Assembly (NCBI GenBank): GCA_037903475.1
Contig: JBAJFG010000019.1
Location: forward strand, 930,001-994,000
Direction: 5' to 3'
Length of the DNA stretch: 64,000 nucleotides
From: Ancylostoma caninum
Taxonomy: Eukaryota > Nematoda > Chromadorea > Rhabditida > Ancylostomatidae
In this document: positions 1 through 10,753 of the stretch, piece by piece
Numbering within the stretch: position 1 is the first letter of the stretch
Layout of the letters: the number at the start of each line of letters is the position of its first letter
Program-made: the position numbers and the translations under genes
The notes under the pieces: model-generated
What the model was told of the DNA's origin: nothing
Database searches by the model: none
The model's input: the letters and a program-made list of their open reading frames with translations, nothing else

Positions 1-816
1 ACCCACGCCATGGACCTTGTTGTACGCAGACGACGTCATGCTCGCGTCTGAAGACAGGCAAGAACTCGAGCGGCTGACACAGGCTTGGAGTGACCAACTT
101 GCACGCTTCGGCCTACGTCTTAACGTCAGGAAGACAGAGTACTTAACAACCAGCGTGGATCAGCCCGGTACCATAAGCGTAGACGGCGCACAATTACCGA
201 GAACGGAAGTGTTCAAGTACCTTGGGTCAGGAATTTCATCTGACGGTAGCCTTTATCATGAAGTTGTAGCCCGAGTTAATTCCGCATGGGGAAAATGGCG
301 CTCGTTGACCGGTGTTCTGTGTGACAAGAAGATCCCGGACCGACTGAAATCGAAGATCTATCGTACCGTCATCCGTCCCGTTGCTCTCTATGGCGCCGAA
401 TGTTGGCCCGCAACCAAGGAAGTAGAACGTCGCCTCAGCGCTATGGAGATGAAGATGCTTCGCTGGATGGCTGGAGTAACGCGGCTCGATCGAATCTGCA
501 ACGAGGACATCAGAAATCGGTTTGGCGTTGCGGCGATATCTGATAAACTTCGCGAAATTCGTCTGCGATGGTATGGCCACGTTCTGCGTGCCGAGGAAGG
601 AACCGTCCGCAAAGTCGGCTTTGATCTCGAAGTCTCCGGCAAACGGCCTAAAGGTCGACCAAAGCAACGCTGGCTTGACACACTCCATGCCGATCTTAAG
701 CTAGCTGGTATCCACCCGGACCAAGCGCGCGATAGGGCCAAATGGCGTCAACAGACCTCTAGAGCGGACCCCGCGACTAAACGGGACAAACGCTGAAGAA
801 GAAGAAGAAGAAGAAG
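1..816 (+). mobile_element. RTE-type non-LTR retrotransposon, 3' part, cut by window edge
   Basis: The open frame from base 2 encodes the end of a reverse transcriptase. Its stop is followed at once by a run of six or seven GAA triplets (about 793-815). RTE-clade elements typically end in a short tandem repeat instead of poly(A), so the GAA run is taken as the 3' terminus. The endonuclease and most of the polymerase lie upstream of the window. No target-site duplication can be tested without the other end. Confidence 0.85.
2..796 (+). CDS. reverse transcriptase, C-terminal part (RTE clade), partial at 5' end
   Basis: The frame is open from base 2 and starts inside the polymerase with PTPWTLLYADDVMLA, the YADD catalytic box (motif C) of reverse transcriptases. 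The sequence then runs through the thumb (FKYLGSGISSDGS) and the conserved RTE C-terminal region (LYGAECWPATKE, MLRWMAGVTRLDR, RLRWYGHVLRAEE, GRPKQRWLDTL). These are typical of RTE/BovB ORF2 proteins, which nick target DNA and copy their own RNA into it. There is no stop or frameshift over 264 codons, so the copy is young or was recently active. The first Met-like codon is not the real start; the protein extends upstream of the window. Confidence 0.9.
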   Translation, partial: PTPWTLLYADDVMLASEDRQELERLTQAWSDQLARFGLRLNVRKTEYLTTSVDQPGTISVDGAQLPRTEVFKYLGSGISSDGSLYHEVVARVNSAWGKWRSLTGVLCDKKIPDRLKSKIYRTVIRPVALYGAECWPATKEVERRLSAMEMKMLRWMAGVTRLDRICNEDIRNRFGVAAISDKLREIRLRWYGHVLRAEEGTVRKVGFDLEVSGKRPKGRPKQRWLDTLHADLKLAGIHPDQARDRAKWRQQTSRADPATKRDKR

Positions 817-1472
817 ACTCAAGGACCAAAAATCGTGTCATTTTGGAATATTTGTCCAGTCTTCGAGCCATTAGAGTAGAGGAAGGTGGGAACATAAGTA
901 AAGTGCTAAGGGGATTAGTAAGTGGCTATCAAGTGCACTGAACTGCGTTTGTTTGGGAAGTTGCACTCAGGTGACATGGAGCTGCGAAGTGAGCCTTGTA
1001 GATAACGATGAGCTGGAAGGTGTAGAGGAGGCGGAGTCAAAGTATGCCTGCATAAGCACCAAGTTGTGACCTTCACGATCCAAAAATATTCGCGTATTCA
1101 GGGCAATACAACAATTGAAAATGGTTCGGTGAACTAACTTTTCCCAGTTCGACCCTCAAAATTGGGTGGGAATTTAGGGCCATTTTTCACAAATCCACGC
1201 TGCTTGAGCCAGAGGAGCAGGGATGGAAACCCACCTGCCACTCAATGTACTGGCCAAATCTGCTCTACTTGACCACATCCAACGATTAGCCAACTTCTTC
1301 CGTGAAAAAAGGTTCATCCTTCAACATGATGCTGGAAACTCTGTCCGCCAATTGATTGCCAGTAGCTTTCCACGCTTCCAACCTGTTGGCGCAACTAACC
1401 TACTATCAAGATGGCAAGGCCGTGTCGATAGTGTAGGAACATATTTGGATATCTTATACTGCATCTTGCCTG
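817..1472. other. anonymous spacer
   Basis: Follows the RTE tail. I see no convincing exon, repeat or RNA gene in it. Confidence 0.5.
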
Positions 1473-1773
1473 CTCAGACAAAAGTGCCGTGCGAGCGGGC
1501 CCCGGTAGAGCGGGTCGCAACCATGTCGCTGCCCGCTCGCTTGGTTATCGCAGCCCGCTCGCACGGTTGTCGTGGCCCGCCCGCACGGAAAATCCTCGTG
1601 CGAGCGGGCCGCGACAACATAGGTTGGTCCGAAATACCGTGCGAGCGGCCCACAATAACCGTGCGGGCGGGTTGCGACAACCGTGCGAGCGGGACGCGAC
1701 ATGGCCACCGCCCGCTCTACCGGAGCCCGCTCGCAGCCATGTCGCGTCCCGCTCGATCGGACCTTTGTCTGAG
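1473..1773. mobile_element. CpG-rich foldback element, family A, copy 1
   Basis: About 300 bp that folds back on itself. The left end reads CTCAGACAAAAGTGCCGTG. The reverse complement of the right end reads CTCAGACAAAGGTCCGATC. The arms continue with matching blocks such as GCGAGCGGGC, CCGGTAGAGCGGG and CCATGTCGC. The octamer CGAGCGGG or its complement recurs throughout in both orientations. It is far richer in GC and CpG than its surroundings, so ORFs open on both strands; these are compositional. A second copy lies at 8738-9009. No transposase or clear target duplication is visible, so the superfamily is unknown. Confidence 0.75.
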
Positions 1774-2277
1774 TGAGAAACAAAACTCAAAATCTCGTCA
1801 CTCAGAAACAGACTCTTCATACTTGACGACCTAATATCCTACTCTATGATAGGCATATTACGAAATATGTCTGTCTGTCGCCGGGTGACTCATCGCCTCG
1901 GGGAGTCGAGAGGGCGCCAATTTTTTCCATTTTCGAATAGTGTTCTCGGTGATCAAGGCAGAGATTCGCAGAAAAAAGTAGGGGAAAATTGGAGAGGGTT
2001 CCCCACACCCACTGGAAAGACTATTTCGCAATTTATCGAGAATGAAAAGTCGAGGGCGTTGTGGTTGCATGCCCGCGGTTGATATGCTTGAACTGCAACC
2101 ACATTTGGAGTCCAGGTGAACAGAATCCAGACAAAACAGGCCAAGACGACCCCCACCTCCTTGATCTCTTTACTTCTAATAACGTTTTCAGAATCATATT
2201 TCTCCATAAAACACCATTCGCACTACATTAAAGCTAACAAAATAGGCACGCGCGGTTCAAAACAAAAGAGGCTCATA
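1774..2277. other. anonymous spacer
   Basis: AT-rich sequence between two foldback elements. No supportable gene. Confidence 0.45.
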
Positions 2278-3865
2278 CAGTGCGCGTCAAAACTTTACGC
2301 CCACTCTAAAAATTTGTCGTTTCGGGCAAGGATCATGCTTTCTCGAGTAATTGCGTTCACTTTCGTTTTCAGTATGCTTGAAAACCCAGGAGAGTTCCAC
2401 CAATTCTTTTCTAGGTGGTCCTCCAATTTTTTATTCGTTTTTGAAAGGAAAATGCGGCGGTTCAAAACTTTACGCCCACCCTTGAAAATGTCGGTTACGG
2501 AGGATAGGAATTGCGAACAAGCAGGCAAACGATAAGGACTAATATAGTAGCGCTCAAGAAGAGCTTAGGAAACCTTGCAGAGCATTCAAAATCATCGTCA
2601 CAGGTTTTTTGCCTGTCACTGTCTGAGCACTCTCTCCCCCCGAAGAAGTGTGAACAAAACCAAGTTTTTTTTTAAAAACTTTGGGTGGTTGTAGACAATT
2701 GACTGATGTTTCCATGGATAATCTTAATACGTACAGATGAAAAAAGAAACGCTAAAACACATTTTAAGGTCGACACGACTGTCATATCATCGGTCTGGTC
2801 CACCTCCTCTACAGTGTCGGCCGAGAAAGGTGCCCCAAGTCGTGATCCTGGGAAGTTGTGGACGCTGTGTTGAAGGAGATATGAGAGCAAGAGCCTTTAT
2901 GGAGCCCTGCTATGAATCACTGAGTCCATCGGAATCCCGTGTGTGCAATTCCGAAGTTAGTGGTCTGTCCTGACCATCGAGATTCAACCGCCAAAGTTGC
3001 GCCAAAAAAGAAACCTTCCATTTCCCGAATAAATCCCCACAGCAATGCAAGATTCGCCAGGAAAATCGTTGCCTGTCTTCTACTCCCATGAATGAACAGC
3101 GCATTCAGAGTTTTGAGTGAAATGTTGTATGTTAATAAACACTATGAAAAATGTCACCCAAGCCCACATGCTGTTCAGGTTGTGCCTAGTAAAATCATTT
3201 ACCCCAAGGGTGGTGTGGTGTCTGCCGGAGAATAGGCATTGTCTTCTTGATTCAGTTGTCCTCAAATGATGACATGCGAAGAGATTGGTCAATTTGAAAA
3301 CAGCGGGAATTTTGTGCGGATTTTCTCGGTCGACACTGTGAAGGAGAAGGATCAGACGGGTGATACGGCAATCGTGTCGACCTTGAAATTTGTTCTAGTG
3401 TTTTCTTTTCTATCTATAAGTATCAAGATTATCCATGGAAACATCAGCTAAGTGTACGACCACCCAAAGTCTTTAAAAAACTTGGTTTTGTTCACACTTC
3501 TTCGGGGGAGAGTTTGCTCAGACAGTGACAGGCAAAAAACCTGTGACGTTGATTTTGACTGCTCCCTAAGGTTACCTAAAGTCTCCTTGAGCACTACTAC
3601 ATCAGTTCGTATCATTTCCCTGCCTATTCGCAATTCCTCTCCTCCGTAACCGACATTTTCAAGGGTGGGCGTAAAGTTTTGAACCGCCGCATTTTCCTTT
3701 CAGAAACGAACAAAAATTAGAGGACCACCTAGAATAGAATTGGTGGAACTTTCCTGGGTTTTCAAGCATACTGAAAACCATAGTGAACGCCATTACTCGA
3801 GAAAGCATGATCCTCGCCCGAAACGACAAATTTTTAGGGTGTGCGTAAAGTTTTAACGCGCACTA
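2278..3865. mobile_element. Non-autonomous foldback DNA transposon with ~570-bp inverted arms, TA target site
   Basis: The left end CAGTGCGCGTCAAAACTTTA is mirrored at the right end, where TAAAGTTTTAACGCGCACTA reads as the inverted copy. TA dinucleotides sit immediately outside (2276-2277 and 3866-3867), and the CAGTG start is typical of Tc1-like termini. The mirror similarity continues inward for more than 500 bp: 2278 to about 2830 matches about 3320 to 3865, including the block GTGACAGGCAAAAAACCTGT. The arms differ by scattered substitutions and small gaps, so the insertion is not recent. The ~490-bp centre has no transposase ORF. Interpretation: a defective Tc1/mariner-superfamily foldback. 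Confidence 0.8.
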
Positions 3866-5099
3866 TATAGGACAGCTAAACTCTTCAAAACGTAGTACTG
3901 ACCTGAGAGTTCGAGAAAACAGTGTATGCGGAAGCCCCGAAAGGCCACAGGTGAAGAATATCGTTAGGAGGTGTTGCGGCAAGACCGAACGGTTAGCTGG
4001 TGCAGCTGAACCACTCGTACGGCTTGCCAAGATAGGTTTTTCTTTCATAGTTTTAGATCCTCCCCCCCCCCCCCACCCTTTGGCAGATTCTCTTCTCTGG
4101 ATAAAAGTGAAGACTTGAAGAGAACTGGTCGAAAAGTGTTTTGAAGCCGCACAGGAATTTCTCAGAAAACCTTTGAAAACAGCGAGTAAAGTGACTATTT
4201 CACAGTTCTAAAAAGAAGAAGCGGTCAAAAATATTTATTGGAGGAGAAAATCTGAAATATTGTGAAAAAACAGAAAGGGTCACCTGAGACTTGAATTTAT
4301 TTCATTTCATTCAGCCGGGAAAGGAAATTCTGTCCCCACAAATTTGACGAAAAAAATTTATGAAGCAGATTCGCAGAAAATCACTGTCATCCGTGAAGCG
4401 CGGCGAAATTGCGCTTCGTGTGGGTGTAGGTATTCTAGATGGCTCGTATTATATAGTAGAAGTCGGTTGGGGCTTGCCTAGAACTGGTTGTGAAGAATTC
4501 TCGAGCGTGGAATCAATCCATCCCGTTCAAGAGCTTCAGAATTGCGTCGAAGACTGGACGAAGGATGCAGTAGACGCATGATAAGAGAGTGTCGTGTAGA
4601 TTCCCGCTGATATTCTGCGCGAATCTGATTTAGAAAGCCCCCACCGGAGTCAGTCCACATTACATTGAGAGCCACCCATGTCTGCATGCCACGAATGATT
4701 TTTACCTTTGTACCGACTGTTTCAAAAAGGCTGGAGAGTGGCTGTGCTTCTCCATATGTAATATTTTGTGGCATGAAAACTTTGTAAACCCTCTTTCATC
4801 AGGTAGCTGCGAGACTATCAACGGAGGGTGCGGGTCCCGGATACCGGATAACGGTAACGGATAAGTAATTCAGATGCTACAAGTCACTACCTTCTATACT
4901 ACAAAATTAATGATGACAAAGGTGAGATACGATTTGAATAATAAGGGGAAGAATCAAATTCTTCATCTTGTTGCTAGTTGTCAAAATTCGCCATTTTGAG
5001 CGCTGAGCATGGCGTCATTATGAAGAGGTGTAGGTGTGGTAACCAGGGTTTGCTATAAAAACTAGAGTCTCCACTGACATTTGGATATTTATTTATTTA
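3866..5099. other. anonymous spacer with C-run and GGATAACGG cluster
   Basis: Contains a run of 13 C (4062-4074) and a short block of GGATAAC/GGTAACGG units (about 4838-4865), related to a larger cluster at 6907-6985. No supportable coding exon. Confidence 0.45.
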
Positions 5100-6046
5100 C
5101 TAGCTGCCGGCTTCGCTCGGGTGTTTTATTAAATTGGCTACATCATACTGCCAATTACTATCATCGACAAATTCATTAAAATCTCCATAATTTTGGTGAT
5201 CAGCATGTTACCGAAGCCCAGGTGACGTTTGCAATCGACTTGTGGGCGAAAAGTACCAAAGCTATTTCGATGACATTGAATCGACGTATTCGTACAAAGT
5301 GGTTGTCATAATCATACTCAGCATATCGAGGTACCCCAGGAGAGATGTCTTCACCGCTTCATTGGGCGGAAGAGCCAAAAATCAATAAAATCGAAAAACC
5401 GATATTTCATGCAAAATGTTTGTCATATTCCTATTCAGCGTATTGAAAAACCCAAGAAAACATGTCTTTGTCCGTCCCCGAGCGAAAGTGGGGGAAATTG
5501 ATAAAATCAATAATCAATATTTCGTGCAAAATGGTTGTCATTCTTATTCAGCGTATTGAGGTACCCCAGTAGACATGTCTTTACCACCCAATGATCAAGA
5601 ATAGCGAAAAATCAATAAAATCAATAAATCGATATATTGGCGCGAAATGGTTGCCATATTCGTGTTCAGCGCATTGAGGTACCCCAGTAGGCATGTTCTC
5701 GCTAGTCCCTCGTCAAGAAGAGCGAAAAATCAATAAAATCAATAAATCGATAAATTGGCGCAAAATGGTTGTCATATTCGTGTTCAGCGCATTGAGGTAT
5801 CCCAGTAGGCATGTTCTCGCTAGTCCCTAGTCAAGAAGAGCGAAAAATCAATAAAATCGATATAGTCGATAAACCAATCGATAATCCCAGGTGCAAAGTC
5901 GCCTATAACCTCCGTCGGCCAGTGGAGAGTCTACCTGCAAAATTTGGTCCCGATCGGTTCATCCTCCGCGATTTCTATTCGGAACACACAAACACACACA
6001 CACACACACAAACCCACAAACAAACTTTCACTTTTATATATACAGA
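5100..6046 (-). mobile_element. Non-autonomous Helitron, copy A, with internal ~118-bp minisatellite
   Basis: Read on the minus strand, the element starts TCTGTATATATAAAAG and ends in a GC-rich hairpin (CCCGAGCGAAGCCGGC) followed by CTAG. It lies between host A and T, the insertion rule of Helitrons. It has no terminal inverted repeat or target duplication. The interior is about six tandem units of roughly 118 bp containing AAAATCAATAAAATC and TTCAGCGCATTGAGGTA. A (CA)n tract lies just inside the 5' end. No Rep/helicase ORF is present. Copies B (29034-29851) and C (34530-35438) share both ends and the unit. Confidence 0.85.
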
Positions 6047-6546
6047 TTTCATACACCAACTGAAATACTTGTTAAACGTGATTGCTGGCACATCGGCACA
6101 CTAGTTGCTCGAGATGATACGTGTCCGTGTCTTTTCAGTACAATGTATAAAGGTGAGGTATCCGAAGGTTGATCCTCCAAGGTCTTGTCTTTGGGGTGGG
6201 GAAGGGAGGGAGGAGCTAAACGGGACTGAAACCTTGCTTCATATATCGTTTGTGGAGCTCTGATAAACCTTCTAAGAAAAATTTAAATTATAACCTTGAA
6301 AATAATTAGTACTGATTGGCTATTGAGAACGTAGACTTTCGAAAGCTATTTGATCAGTGCATTCAAAAATTGGTAGAAACAGTAGGGTTTAATGAATAGT
6401 CGAAATTAACCTTGTGAGGAAGCGGCACCGCTCATCAGTAAGCTGCGAGGTCACCAATTTCAACTTTCCGAATCAGTTCCCAAGTCCGGTCGTCATTGAA
6501 CCTCGGCATAGTAGTCAGCTGGTAAACTTGTTGGCCGAACACGAGG

Positions 6547-6586
6547 TTAGTAATACTTTTTATTGGTTAATGAAAAGTATTACTAA
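6547..6586. repeat. 14-bp perfect-stem hairpin
   Basis: TTAGTAATACTTTT (6547-6560) is the exact reverse complement of AAAAGTATTACTAA (6573-6586), with a 12-nt loop. The stem core AGTAATACTT recurs in the larger hairpin about 200 bp downstream. Confidence 0.8.
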
Positions 6587-6775
6587 TTTCACCTTTGTTA
6601 ATAGCCAAACATTAGCCAACGTCGTGACAATTTCACAAGGGAGTGATGGCTTGTTAACTGGTAAGTAATTGCCTAACTTTTGAAAACAAGAGCAAGAGCA
6701 TTCTATTTTAGGAGGTACAACTTTACGTTACCTTCCCCCCACTTGCTACAAAACCACTGGTGACGTAACTGCGCT

Positions 6776-6837
6776 AGATCGAGTAATACTTCCTAGAATT
6801 GAGGTCATCCTCAATTCTAGGAAGTATTACTCGATCT
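6776..6837. repeat. 29-bp perfect palindrome hairpin with 4-nt loop
   Basis: Bases 6776-6804 are the exact reverse complement of 6809-6837, separated only by TCAT. A mismatch-free 29-bp stem should decay quickly under neutral drift, so it is recent, maintained, or made by a snap-back replication event. It contains the same AGTAATACTT core as 6547-6586. Confidence 0.9.
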
Positions 6838-6906
6838 CCGTTAAGAACTCTCGGAATGAATCCACCATTTTCGGCGTTATCTGCACCATTATGCGGCGCT
6901 CAAAAC

Positions 6907-6985
6907 CCGGATAACGGTGCGGATAACGGATAGACCAAAACTTACGGATAACGGAGAAACGGATAACCGGATACGGATAATCCGC
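6907..6985. repeat. GGATAACGG short-unit cluster
   Basis: Several imperfect copies of CGGATAACGG in direct orientation. The reverse complement of the right end starts CAGGGATGAGCGGATTATCC, which looks like a hAT-type terminus, but no matching opposite end was found. A smaller related block lies near 4838-4865. Confidence 0.6.
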
Positions 6986-7479
6986 TCATCCCTGCTGTAT
7001 ATGTCACTACGCCATCCGCGCTTCGTCTTCGCTCCAAGATTGCAATATCCCTCAACTTCGTCAAATGATGAGAGGATCGAGAAACGTAGACGGACTTTTA
7101 TGTACTGCTTTGCGTGCACTACTGTGCCACTTTTAGAGGACTAGTAATATTTCCAGTAATTTTATCTTTCCAACAGGGTCGCCAAAGTGGCGGAGATCTC
7201 ATTTTTTTTCACCCCCTCCCTTTGCTGGGTATTAATGCTTCCGTCACTGCTACATATACATGGTGAGCCGAAGCTAACTATGCGCTTAGTGAATGTTCCT
7301 TCACGTATTTTTTCAATAGTTTTCTTGCTTCTTCGCGTTGATTTTTTGAACCATATTTTCTTTTTGTACTTTCACAGAAATTCATTCTTGTCCTAGTTTA
7401 CAGTCGCAGTGGTAAAGATACAGACACATACCAAGCGTGGCGCTACTCTAGACTTGTACAATAAAGGACAGGGTAGGCG

Positions 7480-8060
7480 AAAATTTTCGAAACCTGTCAA
7501 GGTCCCGCGAAGAAGTGTCCAGGACTTCTAAAAGAGTGAATAAGTCGGAACCACCTCAGATAGAGCAAGACGTGGATTCTTCTTCAGTGCAAAGAGTGGT
7601 CAAGGAGAAGTTGCGACTTTACCCTTACCGAGCATGAACAGCTTATTCTCCCGTTTACGGAGCGAATAAAGCAGATCCGGCTCGAAAGATGTGAGAAGGT
7701 GCTCAGGGGGTTCGCCGGAAGCTTACACCATTACATACTCCAGTGATGAGGTTTTTGCGATTGAACCTATCATGAACAGTGGAAACAACCATGTTCCTAA
7801 AAGACTGCTCATCTAAGCTCTGCCATGGTCTGGGGTGGTATCACATCAGCTGGAAAGAGACCCCTGATGGAAAAAGACCTTTGGTATGCGTCGACATTAG
7901 TGTGAAAATCAACAAGGGTTTCTGTTTAAAGTCCGTATGGATTATGTCCTGAAACCGGCTTCTTATTTTGGGAGCACTGGGTCCGGGAATAAGTTCTTGC
8001 GGTTTTTTATGGGCGTAGAAACCATTAATTTTCACGAACATTGTCAGCCGCCCTGAATGG
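7480..8060 (+). pseudogene. degenerate Tc1/mariner-superfamily transposase
   Basis: Pieces in several frames resemble DDE transposases of the Tc1/mariner type. They include RPRSVQD-like and ERCEKVLR-like segments, then SAMVWGGITSAGK with multiple breaks, then VKINKGFY. The tryptophan-glycine-glycine box and the VKIN box are standard landmarks just upstream of the second catalytic Asp. Stops and frameshifts are frequent, so it is a dead relic. I could not define its terminal repeats. Confidence 0.6.
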
Positions 8061-8737
8061 GTTACATAGCTCCTTCCCTCTTCTATTGATGCTGCGAGAG
8101 AGATGGCAGCTTGTCAGCTCCATGTCTACGAGAAATTCTTTTGTTTGAGACGACTCAATTCGTACCCCGCAACCGCAACTCTTCGATAAAGTTTATGAAG
8201 TGAATAGGGAACTGAACAAAATAAGCTGTATATGACTGCATTAGACCTGCAGAGTCGATACTGGTGAAAATCTCCCACACTCGAGCATTTTAGGGTTTAG
8301 CACGGGATGCGTTAGCTAAACTTGCACATTGTCGAGAGTTAGCATAAGTAGTGATTCTTTCTTGCAACTGAAGCAACCCTAGCGGGTAATCTTTTCCACT
8401 CCCCACAAACGGCAATCTAAAGCGAGGAGCAATTCCGAGGCCAAAACTGTCCTGTCTAAAGCGGGCATGTCTCTTCCGTGCCCTCTCACCAAAGTAAAAT
8501 TCCCTCTATAGACGTCATTGATATAGCCAGCCAATTGAGCCACATTTGATCCACGATTAAAGTCGAAAAGTAGTCGGTGGCGGAGATATCCAATTTTGTG
8601 GACTTGGAGGTTCACTTTCCATGCGGTAGAAAACGATTTAAAGCGAGAATTGAGAAACACGGTAGCCGGGTTTGCAAAGAGCAAATCAAAAGCTACAAAA
8701 GGGCCATGATGGTGAGTCAAGCAAGGCTCAATTCACC
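8061..8737. other. anonymous spacer
   Basis: No supportable gene or repeat. Confidence 0.45.
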
Positions 8738-9009
8738 TACTGAGGCAAAAGTGCCGTGCGAGCGGACCCCAATAGAGCGGGTCGCAGCCATGTCGCGGCC
8801 CGCTCGCTTGGTGCTCACACGGAAAATCCCCGTGCGCGCGGGCCGCGACAACAGCGGATGGGCCGAAATACCGTGCGAGCGGCCCACGATAACGTGTGGG
8901 CGGGTTGCGATAAGCATGCGAGCGGGACGCGACATGGCTACCGCCCGCTGTCCCGGGGCCCGCTCGCAGCCATGTCGAATCCCGCTGGATCGGACTTTTT
9001 TCTCAGTAG
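8738..9009. mobile_element. CpG-rich foldback element, family A, copy 2
   Basis: The left end CTACTGAGGCAAAAGTGCCG is mirrored at the right, whose reverse complement reads CTACTGAGAAAAAAGTCCGA. Inside it shares GTGCCGTGCGAGCGG, AATAGAGCGGGTCGCA and CCATGTCGCGGCCCGCTCG with copy 1 at 1473-1773. It is ~30 bp shorter because of internal deletions. Same CGAGCGGG motif arrangement in both orientations. No coding capacity expected. Confidence 0.75.
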
Positions 9010-9144
9010 AAAAAACAAGTTGAAAAAAAAAACTGCGCGAACTTATTCCCCAACCCAATATATAAGCAGTGGCGTTCACAACAGCACTCAGCACCTGTTC
9101 ACAATTCAAACGTCGTGCGAGCGGTGCCGCCGCGAGCTTTCGGA

Positions 9145-10100
9145 CTCCACCGCGAGTGGGGTTGGCTCACAAATCGCCAAACCAAAACCTACTTGACAGG
9201 CAAAGGCAAGGCACTCTCGATTTGTCTCTAAAATTTGGATATGTTGAAGACTGATCGTCTGAAGAATCGCAGGAAATGGAGAGCGACTACCTGCGAAGCA
9301 CATGCGATGCCTTCATGATAATCCGAGACATTTCGAGATTAAGGCGATCACTTCGGATGACAGTTGGTGTCAGTGTTTGGGAGACTCCCAGTAGGTGATT
9401 TTTTTGGTGTGTTCTTACTTTCCTTCGAATTCGCCGACTCAGCAATGGTGTCCTTCCGCGCAGATAATTTTGACGCACAATCTAGGCTGCAAAATACAGG
9501 GAAGGCCAAACATAATGCAATAACACGCGTTCTCCTGCAAAGAAATGCGTTCTGCAATGGGGCTAGCTTTAGTTGAAATTTAATTTCACAACGTCTTATC
9601 GCAACAGTGCTTTGGCCCACAACTCCACCGCGAGTGGGGTTGGCTCACAAATCGCCAAACCAAAACCTACTTGACAGGCAAAAGCAAGGCACTCTCGATT
9701 TGTCTCTAAAATTTGGATATGTTGAAGACTGATCGTCTGAAGAATCGCAGGAAATGGAGAGCGACTACCTGCGAAGCACATGCGATGCCTTCATGATAAT
9801 CCGAGACATTTCGAGATTAAGGCGATCACTTCGGATGACAGTTGGTGTCAGTGTTTGGGAGACTCCCAGTAGGTGATTTTTTTGGTGTGTTCTTACTTTC
9901 CTTCGAATTCGCCGATTCAGCAATGGTGTCCTTCCGCGCAGATAATTTTGACGCACAATCTAGGCTGCAAAATACAGGGAAGGCCAAACATAATGCAATA
10001 ACACGCGTTCTCCTGCAAAGAAATGCGTTCTGCAATGGAGCTAGCTTTAGTTGAAATTTAATTTCACAACGTCTTATCGCAACAGTGCTTTGGCCCACAA
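9145..10100. repeat. 478-bp direct tandem duplication (two units)
   Basis: Unit 1 is 9145-9622 and unit 2 is 9623-10100, abutting exactly at CACAA/CTCCACCG. I count about three substitutions in 478 positions and no gaps, so the duplication is recent or is an assembly or haplotype artefact. Each unit carries the same 90-codon minus-strand ORF (9348-9620 and 9826-10098), which I do not recognise and which may be chance. Confidence 0.9.
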
Positions 10101-10363
10101 GTCACTTTTGTTGTAGGAGTTGCTTTGATCTCGACTAGTGGGGTGAGTAGGCTTTTGATGATGCTCGAGACTGGGCTTGTTCATAACATCTCTTGAATTT
10201 GGACCAGTTGGAAAGGCACTATAAAGAAATACTGGATGTGTTGGACCAAAATCACTTGCGCCCCTTCGGCAGCGACTTCACTCAGCGTCTTGGGCCTGTG
10301 TCGAACCCGAAATCGATGAAGGGTACCCCGAGGTGAAGGGTTGCCTTTTGTTATTTGTGAGAT

Positions 10364-10421
10364 ACTAAACTAAGTCCTATGACAATGTTTCAACTAAACT
10401 AAGTCCTATGACAATGTTTCA
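10364..10421. repeat. 29-bp unit in two perfect tandem copies
   Basis: The unit starting ACTAAACTAAGTCCTATGAC occurs at 10364-10392 and again at 10393-10421 without a mismatch. Confidence 0.9.
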
Positions 10422-10753
10422 AACATCACATAAATTCTTTTTCTGGGTGTACTTTCCTTTGTTACCGTGTTTTTGGTCCACCATGTAATTTGCGGATTTC
10501 CACCCAAAGCCTGGAAAGTATGTAATGATCCTCAATAAATTCTACTTTCCTCCGCTGAGCGATTCGTACGCACAATACCTCCTTACCCTACTAATGACCC
10601 TAGCTCAAGAATTCATTGGCAATACATTCGTACACTTGTAACCAGCCGAAGGGAATAAGAAGGCCAAAGTTGAGAACTAGGTTAACTAGGTAATTGGTGG
10701 AAGAGGAGCGGTGAAGTGCAGAGTTTTTGAAGGCAAAATGCGCTTTTTCCAAT

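Larger units (their letters stand above)
6047..7479. other. anonymous spacer containing two related hairpins and a GGATAACGG cluster
   Basis: No coding exon is convincing. Notable content is listed separately: hairpins at 6547-6586 and 6776-6837 and the GGATAACGG cluster at 6907-6985. Confidence 0.5.

Noticed and set aside
1223..1834. 203-codon plus-strand ORF and overlapping minus-strand ORFs
   Set aside because: Open only because of the CpG-rich palindromic element at 1473-1773; the same peptides recur at 8577-9196 on both strands as in the second copy of that element.
9348..9620. 90-codon minus-strand ORF repeated at 9826-10098
   Set aside because: The two copies differ by only a few bases because of a recent duplication, so identity is not evidence of selection; no domain or splice context.
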